Source: Pseudozyma flocculosa PF-1
Lineage: Eukaryota > Basidiomycota > Ustilaginomycetes > Ustilaginales > Ustilaginaceae
Assembly (NCBI RefSeq): GCF_000417875.1
Contig: NW_006920869.1
Coordinates: forward strand, 1,233,759-1,297,758
Reading direction: 5' to 3'
DNA: 64,000 nucleotides
In this document: positions 12,519 through 21,349 of the stretch, piece after piece
Layout: every line of letters begins with the position of its first letter
Position numbering within the stretch: the stretch's first letter is position 1
Position numbers and translations under genes: made by a program
Notes under the pieces: model-generated
Databases searched by the model: none
Told to the model about the DNA's origin: nothing
The model's input: the letters and a program-made list of their open reading frames with translations, nothing else

Positions 12519-12522
12519 ATGA
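12511..12522 (+). promoter_or_regulatory. Minimal upstream ORF overlapping the start of the seven-helix gene
   Basis: ATG AAA CGA TGA encodes a three-codon peptide. Its stop codon overlaps the main start codon at 12519 as ATGA. Such an arrangement can control translation through termination and reinitiation. The sequence is clear; a regulatory effect is an inference. Confidence 0.45.
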
Positions 12523-14292
12523 ACGCCACCGTCTTCCTCGACCGGTCCGCGCCCCGGATCCTCGTCGCCGGGTCCATCACCGGCCTCGATCTCCAGGAGT
12601 ATGTCCCAGTCTCGCTCGTCCGCAGCGGCGTCACGTACGTCATCCTCTACTCGATGTTCGCGACGCTGCTCTTTGTGCTGCTCTGCGCGGTGCTCTTCAA
12701 GAACGGCCTGAGCCCGCAGAAGCGCCGGTTGCCCGTCGTCTGGGTGCTTGGTCTGGCCATGTTGGCGGGCTTGCTCGGCTCGACGCTCAATACGGTGAGT
12801 GGCTAGACGCGCCCAACCGTGTGCACGCCGGCGGACTGTCCTGACCATCGCTTCGCCCTTCGATCCGATTGTTCCGTCTCGCCAGGTCTTTTGGGCCTAC
12901 CAGCTGTTTGGCGACGCCAGCACGCAGAGCACCTACCGACTATGGATCTCGTCGACCTCGATGCTCTACGTGACGCCCCTGATCACCCACCTCGCCCTCC
13001 AGCTGAGGCTCATGTCCTTCTACCCTGCCGCACTCGCCAGCCGCAGGAAGCGGCTGACCATCGCCGCCTTCCCTACGCTCCTCAAGTTCGCCCGCATCAT
13101 CCTCATCGGCTTCACGCTGCAGCTCTCGTCGGACGCCTACCTCGGCATGAGGAGTGGCTGGGCCGACGGCGGCCGGAGGACGGACACCATCAATCTCTGC
13201 ATCTTTGTGCTCCAGTTTGCCGACACCTTCTACGCCTCGTGCTTCTTGCTGTGGAAGTTCCACTGCATGGGTCGCCGCGACAAGGACCTCATGCGCGAGA
13301 ACGCCCACTGGTCGCTCGCCTGGCTCAAGCAGATCATGTACGCGGTCGCGTTCGGCTACGTGCTCCCCACGCTCTACAGCCTGGGCCTCGTCGTCTGCAA
13401 GATTGTCAACATCGACCCCACCGACCTGGGCTACGTGCTCGTGGCCAACATCTACGTCCAGGCCTTTGGCGCGGTCCTGGCGATGCTCTCGCGCTCCCAC
13501 CGGTGGCGCGAGGATCGCTTCATCAACAACTACCAGCCCGAGAGCATCGGGCGGATCCCGTCGCGCAGCCATCGCAGCGACCGCGACCCGACGTCGTTCG
13601 TCTCCGTCGACGGGTACGGCTACCGCGGTGACACGCTCGCATCGATGCAGGAGGCCGAGGGGTCGGTGCCGGTCTCGTTTGACTCGCAGAGCAGCCTCAA
13701 CGCCGCCGAGCTGGGCCAGGCGAGGTCGTCGAAGGCCAAGTCGAGGACATCCGACTTCCGCCTCAAGCGCCTCATGGGCGGCCGGTCGGCGTCGGAACAC
13801 GCAGCGGCCGCCGCCAACGCCACCGCAGGCAGCCACTCGTCAGGCGCTGTCGGTCGCGACGGCGCCTCGCCACGGGCGCAACCGCGTGCGATATCGCCGG
13901 CGTTGCCGCGCCTGCCGACACCGACCGCCGACAGTGCCGGGCTGCAGCGGCTCTACACCGAGTTTCCCACCGACCTCGACTTTGACCAGCTGCAAGAACG
14001 GCGCTCGTCGGACGCGACCCTCATCTCTGGATCGCAGGCTGCCTTGAAGGGATCCTGCGGAAAGGCGGCGGCGGCGGCGGCAGCGACGGCGGCAGCAGCC
14101 AGCGGCCAGAGCCCCGAGCGGCTCTCGTCGAGCACGTCGCTCTCGAGCAGCTCCCACGGTAGTCGACCCGGCAGCCGCGGTACCGACCGAATGCAGCGGT
14201 TAGGCTCAAGTCGATCCATACCGCTCAGCGTCGCCGAAGAGGACCTGAACCAGGACGCCGCTGCGCCACCACCTGCACCTCGCGGCACCTGA
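12519..14292 (+). CDS. Seven-transmembrane protein of unknown function (GPCR-like topology)
   Basis: Two exons, 12519-12794 and 12886-14292, with a 91-base GTGAGT..CCAG intron in phase 0. The product is 560 residues. Seven hydrophobic segments occupy roughly residues 30-310. They include YVILYSMFATLLFVLLCAVL, VVWVLGLAMLAGLLG, SMLYVTPLITHLALQLRLM, ARIILIGFTLQL, LCIFVLQFADTFYASCFLL, IMYAVAFGYVLPTLYSLGL and VLVANIYVQAFGAVLAML. A long Ser/Ala-rich cytoplasmic-type tail of about 240 residues follows. No STE3, Git3 or opsin signature (no retinal lysine motif) is apparent. The topology and Ser-rich tail suggest a basidiomycete seven-helix receptor-like family, but the function is unknown. It converges with the Bud13 gene. 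Confidence 0.8.
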
Positions 14293-14664
14293 CCGCTTCG
14301 TCCGTTGAGACGCGGCGCGCGCAGCACGTCGACCTCCCGAGCATCTCCCCTCATTGCACGCAGTTCCCAGCATCGGCAGCTACCCTGCCCCACTGTCCCT
14401 TCGCACCCTGTGCCGGCCTCCTCGACGTGCCGCGCCGCTCATTCTGCTCCTCACCGTCCCTTGACCCTGTATTTTTAGCGTTTGACCGAGATGGCCCATC
14501 CTGGTTCCGATGGCCTCGCGAGACGCACCCTGTAACACCATCCGTACTGCAATCGACTGCCCACAAGGAAAGAGGATCTTCTGGTGTGATGGCGGTGCTG
14601 GCGTGCGCCGGAACGGATGGACGCGCTGCCGGAGCTTGCTTGCGGTGGATCTGCGTGGCGTCTT
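14293..14664. other. Convergent 3' region between seven-helix gene and Bud13
   Basis: A 372-base gap where two genes end towards each other. It holds 3' untranslated sequence; nothing else is seen. Confidence 0.6.
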
Positions 14665-15781
14665 TCACATGTCTTCCTGGCCCCAAGCTGTGAGAGGGGG
14701 AGAAGGGGGGAGAGAGGGCGCAACGTTCCAGGTCAGCTCTGGCGCTCATCAGTGCGTGCGTTGTGGCGGCAAGGCACTGACCTCGAGCCTCTGCATCCCT
14801 CCTGCTGAGCGCATTCTTCCTCTGGAAGAGCATCTTTTCGAAGCCGTTGCTCCGATCCACGCCGTCCCAGCGGTAGCCGGGGCTGATGCCGAACCGATTG
14901 GGGGGTGGGGGCGGGCCCTTGTACCTGGGCTTCTGCGGGCCCGCGCTCCGCTTCTTGGTCATAAAGGCGAGCGCCGGGTCGTCCCACCTCTCGACGCTCT
15001 TAAAGTGGCGCACCACGTCGTCGTCGTCGGCGCGCTGCTCGATCCGCGCGTCCCTGAGCTGCGCCAGCCGCCTTGCCTCCTCCTCCCTCTCGCGGCGCTG
15101 CGTCAGCCCTTTACCCCACTCGTCGCGCTCCCGCTTCTTGCGCTCCTCGAGCAGCTTCTGCCGCCGCCGCTCCTCTTCCTCGGCCTTGACGTCGATCCGT
15201 CGTCCGCTCGCATCTCGATAGACGGTCTCTTGGTCCGGTCGATCGACGGCCGCCTCTGCTGCTTCGACGCTGCGTGAGGACGACCCTGTTGCTGCTGCTG
15301 CCTCTTGCTCCTTTGCCCGCTGTTCCCGCGCTAGCCGCTCGGCTTTCATCTGCTCCTTTGTCTTCAACCCTGCCTTGATGACGGGCTCGGCGGGCGAGTC
15401 CTGCGGCTGTGGCGTCGTGGACGCCTGCCCTGCGTCGTCGGTCGGCTGCGGCGTGGAGCCGGCCGAACCTTGGCCCTGCCTGACGCTGTTCCAGCTGGCC
15501 TTCTTGAATCCGGACGACCCCCTGTCCTTGACGACCTGCGGCGCGAAGCCGAGCTCATCGTCGTCGTCGTCATCAGCACCGCCCGCATTCTTCCACGCAT
15601 CGTCTTCGTCCTTGAGCACGAGGCCGGTGGAGGCGGAGGCAGAGGCGCTGGCCGGGTCGAGGCGACGCTTCTTCTTCTTTTTGGGCTTGTCGCCGCCCTC
15701 GGTGCGGGCGAGGATGGCGTCGGCCTTGGGGCCCGAGAGGTAGTGCGAGGCCAGGTAGGCCTGCAGTTTCGGATCTGGCAT
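14665..15781 (-). CDS. BUD13: Pre-mRNA-splicing factor Bud13 (Cwc26)
   Basis: Two exons: 15781-14782 and 14687-14665, joined across a 94-base intron whose second exon codes only the C-terminal residues WGQEDM. The product is 340 residues and the start gives MPDPKLQAYLASHYL. Bud13 belongs to the RES complex with Snu17 and Pml1, which binds the activated spliceosome and aids splicing and nuclear retention of unspliced RNA. Family hallmarks visible are LASHYLSG at the N-terminus, YRDASGRRID in the middle, WDDPALAF, and the C-terminal block KGPPPPPNRFGISPGYRWDG followed by VDRSNGF. The ending in EDM matches the family. The central part is a charged coiled coil, as usual. The divergent neighbour shares its promoter. 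Confidence 0.95.
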
Positions 15782-16036
15782 GGTATAGGTGCGGAGGTGT
15801 GGCGGTGTAGGTGTGTGGTGGGGGATAAGCGTTGTCAAGTGGCGGTGGTGATGGTGGTGGTGGTGGTGGTGGGTGTTGGATGCACCTACGAGCTGAGCGG
15901 GCGCTGCCTGGCAGGCCAGCTGGGCCTGGCCTGGCCTGGCCTCCCTCCACCTGAGCGCGTCGTCTTGCCTGGACTCGTGACTGCGAGGCCGTCAGGCTTC
16001 AACCCTGGCCACCACCACAACCCCCTCCTCCCTCGC
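15782..16036. promoter_or_regulatory. Bidirectional promoter, Bud13 / DUF7704 gene
   Basis: 255 bases between two divergent start codons. It contains a (GGT)n microsatellite at 15841-15873 and three tandem CCTGGC units at about 15924-15942, one of the clearest examples of the promoter-associated CCTGGCC element in this window. Confidence 0.55.
15841..15873. repeat. (GGT)n microsatellite
   Basis: About ten GGT units with one GAT interruption, in the bidirectional promoter. Confidence 0.9.
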
Positions 16037-17303
16037 ATGCCCAACATGAGCGATCCACTCCCATTCCACTGGGTGAGTATCTCGTCCCCTTCCCGCCGAA
16101 CCATGCAAAGAGCTTCAATCTGACCCGAGGGAACCGGATCGACGCGCGCAGTACTTCTTTTTCGGCATCCTCGAGCCCATCTCGGTCCTCGCAGGCGCCT
16201 ACTACGCCATCGGCCTGCCCGAACGGTGAGCAGCGCAGGTGAAGGGAAGGCGCCATCGCGCGGGCCCACATCGCTCGCAGGCGGCGCAGAAGCGAATGCA
16301 TCCTAACCCTCACCCTGGCCAACCCGCACAGGTACCACTACGAGTTGATCCCGCACGCCTTCCTCTTGCCCGCCCAGGTGCAAACCCTGCTCAAGAATGC
16401 GACGACGCTCAGCGACAATGCGCGCATGGCGCTCGGCCAGCTCGGTAGCTGTGGGTCTGGCCTTGCTGCTCTTCTCCTTCGGGCTCATGATAGAGCAAGC
16501 CAGCTGATGATCATCTCACTCTCCATGTCTTTCGCGATCGCCGCGCGGTGAAGGCTACTCGTTGATCATGCTCAACTCGCTCCTCCTCTTCTACGCCTTC
16601 CGCAAGCACCTCTCGTCCCAGCCCGCCGTGCTCGAAAAGATGGTCTACTACCTCATCGCCGTCCTCGGCATCGCCGATTGTGAGTCTCCTCTTGCACCCT
16701 CTGGCCAAACACGCGCAGACGAGATCAACACCAGCTCAACGACCTCCGATGTCCTTCCCGCCCCTCTCCATTCGTGCCGCTCGCTTCAACAGGGTCGCAC
16801 ATCCTCCTCACCCTCTACCTCCTTCCCAATGGACCTCCCTCGCCCCGCATCCTCCTCCTCTCGTCCAAGGCGACTTGGCACGACAAACTCGTCCTCCTCG
16901 CCCAGCCCAGCAGCTGGAACAGCCTCGTACGTTCCCCCCGACCCCTTTCTCCTTTCCCTCTGCGTTCCCTCGTCTCCATCTTGGCTCACACCATCGAACC
17001 TCTCCCGACGCTCGCCGACATTGCGACTCCCCCGGCAGCTCTTTGGCAACATCATCATCACCTTTATCCTCTTCTGCGTGAGTCGACGCGCTGGCCCCCG
17101 CCTCTGCCCCGCCCTGCCCTGCCCTGCCGGGAGACTGTCGGGCGAGAGACGAGGACAATGCAGCTGACACCGCCTTTCCTCCTCGTCTGCCTCTTTACCG
17201 TCCGTCGGCACAGTTCCGAGCTCTGTGGTGGTTCGGCGTCGCTCGTGGTTCCCCCATCGCCGACCAGAAAAGGGCGGCGGCGGCCAAGCAAAAGGCGACT
17301 TGA
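16037..17303 (+). CDS. Small four-helix membrane protein, DUF7704-like
   Basis: Seven short exons: 16037-16072, 16152-16225, 16332-16444, 16554-16679, 16793-16926, 17039-17077 and 17214-17303. All have GT..AG borders and phases close exactly. The product is 203 residues (200 if the second ATG at 16046 is used). The reading is FFFGILEPISVLAGAYYAI, then a polar loop ending MALGQLG, then YSLIMLNSLLLFYAFRK. IAVLGIADWSHILLTLYLL and LFGNIIITFILFC follow, with a Lys/Ala tail. The EP motif in helix 1, the QLG-Y junction and the AD-W-SH pair match the fungal DUF7704 family of small membrane proteins, whose function is unknown. The family name is from memory of the pattern and should be verified; the gene structure itself is well supported. 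Confidence 0.8.
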
Positions 17304-17716
17304 CATCCCCTCTCGGCCCGAACATCTCACCCCACGATCCGCACGCGAGGGTATGCCACACTCTCTGCCCGTTTCGAAGATGGAACGACGAAACTGAAAT
17401 TGCTGGATGTCATGCGCGACCTCCCAGACCGACATTTCGAGACGGGTCTGCGGCGGTGGTGAGCGGACGAGAGGGTCGTGAGATACAGTCAGAACCTGTG
17501 TGCGGATGGTGTGCGTGCTTGTGCGCGATAAAGATCAGGGGCTGCAGGGCGATGGACGACGAGTTGGGATGCGGGGCTGGAGAGACAGGTGACGGTGGGA
17601 TGAGGCGAACCGAAAGAGCTTGACAACGTGATACACCTGCTGGATGAAGGTGGCTGGCATGCTTGCTTGGCTGCCTTGGAGATCGACTTGGCTTTGCGTT
17701 GACTTGAGCGTGATGG
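17304..17716. other. Convergent 3' region
   Basis: 413 bases between the ends of the DUF7704-like gene and the next gene on the other strand. No feature is recognised. Confidence 0.55.
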
Positions 17717-18903
17717 CTACGCGTTGGTGCTGGGACGTCGATGGACGACGTGGCTATAGTGGCCCGGAGCTGCGGCGACGAGGAAGCAGGAAGATAGAAG
17801 CCCTGGTCAGCGCCGAGAAAGTCAGCCGCTCTGTCCGACCGGCCGAGATCGAGACTCACTCTTGAGCCTGCAGAGCTCGCAGTCCTCGCGGTAGCCCATG
17901 GTGTACCTCAGCATCTGCTTTCCGCCGGGCGGAGTGCCGTTGCGATCGAGGCCGGGAGAGTGCTGGTGCCTGCGCAGGCCCTGCTGCGGCGGCGTCCTCG
18001 CAGTCTTGGTGCGGGTCGGCGTCCTGAGCGGGCTGCCGAGGTCCATGCCGTCGTCCGAAGCGGTCCCGGAGCGCTGTCCCGAAGATGCGGTCGCTGCGCG
18101 CGCCGCCATGGGCGAGCCCTCCCTCGACTGCCAGGGCGATGAGGAGCTCGACATGGGCGTGACCGACTCGCTGACTTGCGGCGAGGACTCGAGCGACTCG
18201 GCGATCGACATGGGTATCAAGGGCGTGCCGACCTCCTCCTCCATCATGTCAAGTGAGGTCTGCGAGAGCGTCGAGCGCTGTCTTGTCCGCGTGCTGCCGA
18301 GCTGAAGGGGTCGATTCGCGGCGAGCGGCGATGGCGAGCTGGGCGCGTGTCGTGCAATGCTCTTGACGAGCGGCGTGTCGACTCGGGTTCCGTACGGCCT
18401 TGATCCCACCAGCATCGAGGGCTCGGCGGAACCTTCACTGCTCTCCGATCGTGCCTGGACGGGGTTTAGGAAGAGGCGAACAGCGTTCCAGGACGGCGAT
18501 CAGAACGGCTGTAAGAGCCGTCAGGATGACAACAGAGGAGGGCCATGCTCACCTCTGGGTATATTCGACTGCTTGCCAGCTGCGCCTTGAGCTGTCTGGC
18601 TGCTTCGTCGGAGCCCGCCCAGGCGGCGTGCAAGGGCGACGGGCTCTCGAGCCGCATGGCCTGGAGGGGCGAACCCATGTCGATGTCACTGAGCTGCATG
18701 GCGCTGGCCGGCCTCTCGGGAGTGTGGTCCAGCGCGGACAAGGTATGCTGTCGTTTTGGCAGGTGTGCGAAGACGTCGTCTGACGGGGAGCTGCCTGCCT
18801 CTGCGGGTCCAAAGATATCGGACTCGTCGCTGAGGTCTCGCGGGCGTTTTCCCAAGGCGGAGCCCCAGCTGACGGGGAGGCCTTTGCTGAACGAGCTGGC
18901 CAT
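17717..18903 (-). CDS. Ser-rich protein of unknown function with C-terminal CxxC motif
   Basis: Three exons: 18903-18553, 18454-17860 and 17769-17717, giving 332 residues. The start gives MASSFSKGLPVSWGSALG. Most of the chain is low-complexity Ser/Pro-rich sequence with repeated S-P and T-P sites that could be kinase targets. A KRPRD-type basic stretch near the N-terminus could be a nuclear signal. The C-terminal region is the most ordered part: LRYTMGYREDCELCR, then across the splice a PGHYSHV block. A CxxC plus His arrangement suggests a small metal-binding element. I chose the second of two possible last-exon acceptors because it gives the PGHYSHV ending; the other gives a short Arg-rich tail. 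I do not recognise the family. Confidence 0.62.
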
Positions 18904-20037
18904 TGCCGACGCGGGCGGTCGCTGACCGAGCGGTAGTCGTACGTCGGCGAAATATGCCGTTGGTGTTGCTTTCTTTTCTGGGCCGTGTGCTGAGCTTTGG
19001 GCCGTTGAGGTGGTGTGCCGAATGACGACCAGCCAAGGGAGGTATGGTATAGCTTTGCCGTCCCTCCCGGCGCCGGGCGGGGACAAGGCTGCCGACGAGT
19101 CGTCACAAGAGCATCGGGCGTGAGTGTCGTCGGAGGGTGATGAGGGAGCGTTGAGGGTAGCAGGAGTTCAGAAGTGCCGAAGATGGCGGCGGTGAGTGGC
19201 AGTGCTAGCGGCCAAAGGTGAGGAGCGGAAAGAGAGAGAGAGAGAGAGAGAGAGGAGACAGCGAGTATGGGTGTGTGGGAGAGAAGACGAAGGGTCGACC
19301 AAGCAACAGCCTGGCCTAAGCCAAGCCCAACACCGGCGAGCGGCCAGGCGGCCAGGCCAGGGCGAAAGAAAATGCGCCCGCGGCTGCGCACAAGCCAAGC
19401 CAAAAAAAAATGAACAGCCCGAGGGCCCGCTGCCTCCACTTTGGCTGTCAACAACGTTGGCCGGGCCTGGCGGTGCCAGCGAGTCACCCCTTACCTTGCG
19501 GCTGTCTAGGGCCAAGACGGGCAGTCCAACACATCCAATCCGCCTCCCGACATGGCAGCGGCAGAGAAGAGTGTGACGACTTGGGATTACACGGGACCGA
19601 GACTACGGGAGACTGGCAAGAGGGCATGGCAGGCTAGAGCGGACACGCGGCGAGGCGCGACGGCAAGGAACGCGGACGTCGGATCAGGATGGTAGTACAT
19701 CGGATGCTGGGCGAAGGGCGGCGCGGTGGAGGCTGACCGCGGATATACCAAGACGGTAGACGTGGGTCAACACTTGGGGCTTGATGGTGACTGCGAAGCG
19801 TGCGAGAAGCATGAGAGGATGGCGAGACAGGGGCCGACGGTGGTCGATGTGATGTTCGGAGAGGGTCGTGCTGGTCAAAGTCGGGGCGGAGACTGGTCGC
19901 AAAGGCGATTGATAGAGTCTGAGACGCTCTTCAACGGGAAGCTGGCCTAACCTCAGGTACGAGAGGGCCGGGCCAAGGCATCAAGGGACCCCCGCTGCGA
20001 GGGAGCGATGTCGTGAACAGCGAGCATCGATTGACGT
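18904..20037. promoter_or_regulatory. Intergenic region between two minus-strand genes
   Basis: 1.1 kb upstream of the CxxC protein gene. It holds an (AG)n run at 19231-19254 and a GGCCAGGCGGCCAGGCCAG cluster at 19342-19361. Reading frames here are not protein-like. Confidence 0.45.
19231..19254. repeat. (AG)12 dinucleotide repeat
   Basis: Twelve perfect AG units in the promoter region of the upstream-facing minus-strand gene. Confidence 0.95.
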
Positions 20038-20592
20038 TCAAGAGGATCCTCGCCGGTCACGGTCCCGGATCTCGACGCACATTGTGCCACCCATACCGTC
20101 TGGGAAGCACATATGGCGTCTGGGAGGCGCTGCCTTTGAGGGTTGAGGCGAGGACGACGAACCGGCGGATCCAAGTTCGGAAGCCGCCCCCTTAGCCGCT
20201 GGCGAGGACGCGCTTCTTGGACCAAACTCTGGCTTGACCAGGCTTGAGGCCGAAGACGAGGGCGGCGATGTGCTGAGCGTGGAGCTCGTGGGAAAGAAGC
20301 CCAGCGCGCTCAGCGCAGAGAGCTTGCCTCCGGGCCCAAGGGCAGTGCCGAAACTTGTGCGACGCGGGGGCGGCGCTGCACTGTCGAGCGAGGACGGTGT
20401 CCTAAGCGGCTGCTGGAGCTGCGGGGCGAGCGGCTGCTTGCTCGACATGAAAAAGGGCGGCAGGAAGCTTGACGCCGTCGTCGTCGCCGACCGGCCGCTG
20501 CCGGAGCCTCCGTCGTGCGGCTGCGCCTCGGGGGACGACCTGCCCGAGCTTGAGGCGGCCGAAGAGGACGAGGGCGAGGTCGAATAGAGCAT
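20038..20592 (-). CDS. Ser-rich hypothetical protein
   Basis: Single frame of 184 residues from the ATG that gives MLYSTSPSSSSAASSS. It is strongly Ser/Pro/Ala-rich. The only ordered patch is near the end: RRHMCFPDGMGGTMCVEIRD, with two Cys flanking a GMGG turn. No family is recognised. A GTGACC..CGCAG intron just before the stop would give a slightly different C-terminus, so the exact end is uncertain. It is divergent from the Src1 gene and shares its promoter. Confidence 0.5.
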   Translation of the reverse strand: MLYSTSPSSSSAASSSGRSSPEAQPHDGGSGSGRSATTTASSFLPPFFMSSKQPLAPQLQQPLRTPSSLDSAAPPPRRTSFGTALGPGGKLSALSALGFFPTSSTLSTSPPSSSASSLVKPEFGPRSASSPAAKGAASELGSAGSSSSPQPSKAAPPRRHMCFPDGMGGTMCVEIRDRDRRGSS

Positions 20593-21349
20593 GATGAGCG
20601 GCGGCGTTGCGTTTGCAGGTCGTCGTCGACTTGATGCGAGAGGGGCTACGAGGGGAGGGGGTACGATGGTGGTAGAGGTACGAACAGCGCTGACGAGGGG
20701 GCGACCCGAAAGGGGCAAGAGAGGCGGCGCAGCTGCTCAAAGGCGGCGCATCGAGGCAGGGCAGAGGGTGGCGGCGCAGCGCAACGCACGCAGGGAGAGA
20801 GGGGGAGAGGAGAGGGCTGCGCGCCAACGTGCCTGATTAGCGGGCCAGCAGGCCAGACTGGATGACGGCGCTGCCGAAACCCTGTCTCGCTGGCTCGGAA
20901 AAATCCAACCCTCGCCGACGGCTCTCTCCGTCACTCGGTCCCGCGCAATCCGAGGAAAGCTCTGGGTCCCCGATTTGCAGGTGGCATCTGGATCAGATCG
21001 GGGACAGGGTCCACGACATCAACACGGCTGCGCATGTTTGGGAAATCACAAGCCAGCCTGGCCCAGGCGGCCCCTGTGATGTTATAGAAAGCCATCCGCT
21101 TCTGCCGGTGGCGCTTGCCTCTTGACCACCATCATTCTCCCACCCGCGGCTCCTTTCTTCTCTCTCTTTCCTCTTTCCGCCTCTGCCGAGCCAGCATCTG
21201 CTCCCCATCGCCGACCACCCTCTGAGGAGGCCGTCGTGCGCCACCCTCGTGACGCTTTCCCCCCCTCCTTCGCCTTCGACCACCATAGCACTCTGCTCAG
21301 CCCACACCGCCACACCGCCACACTGACCCTGACCGACGCCCTGTCCTCC
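20593..21349. promoter_or_regulatory. Divergent promoter region, Ser-rich gene / Src1
   Basis: 757 bases between divergent starts. CAGCCTGGCCCAGGCGGCC at about 21053-21072 belongs to the promoter-associated CCTGGCC family. A pyrimidine-rich tract lies just before the Src1 start. Confidence 0.45.

Noticed and set aside
16445..16510. Hydrophobic stretch AVGLALLLFSFGLMIEQ in another frame of the DUF7704-like gene
   Set aside because: It lies in an intron. Using it would need a one-base frame shift, whereas splicing 16444 to 16554 gives the conserved QLG-Y junction.
19684..20225. Short open frames between two minus-strand genes
   Set aside because: No start context, splice partner or protein-like composition supports a gene.
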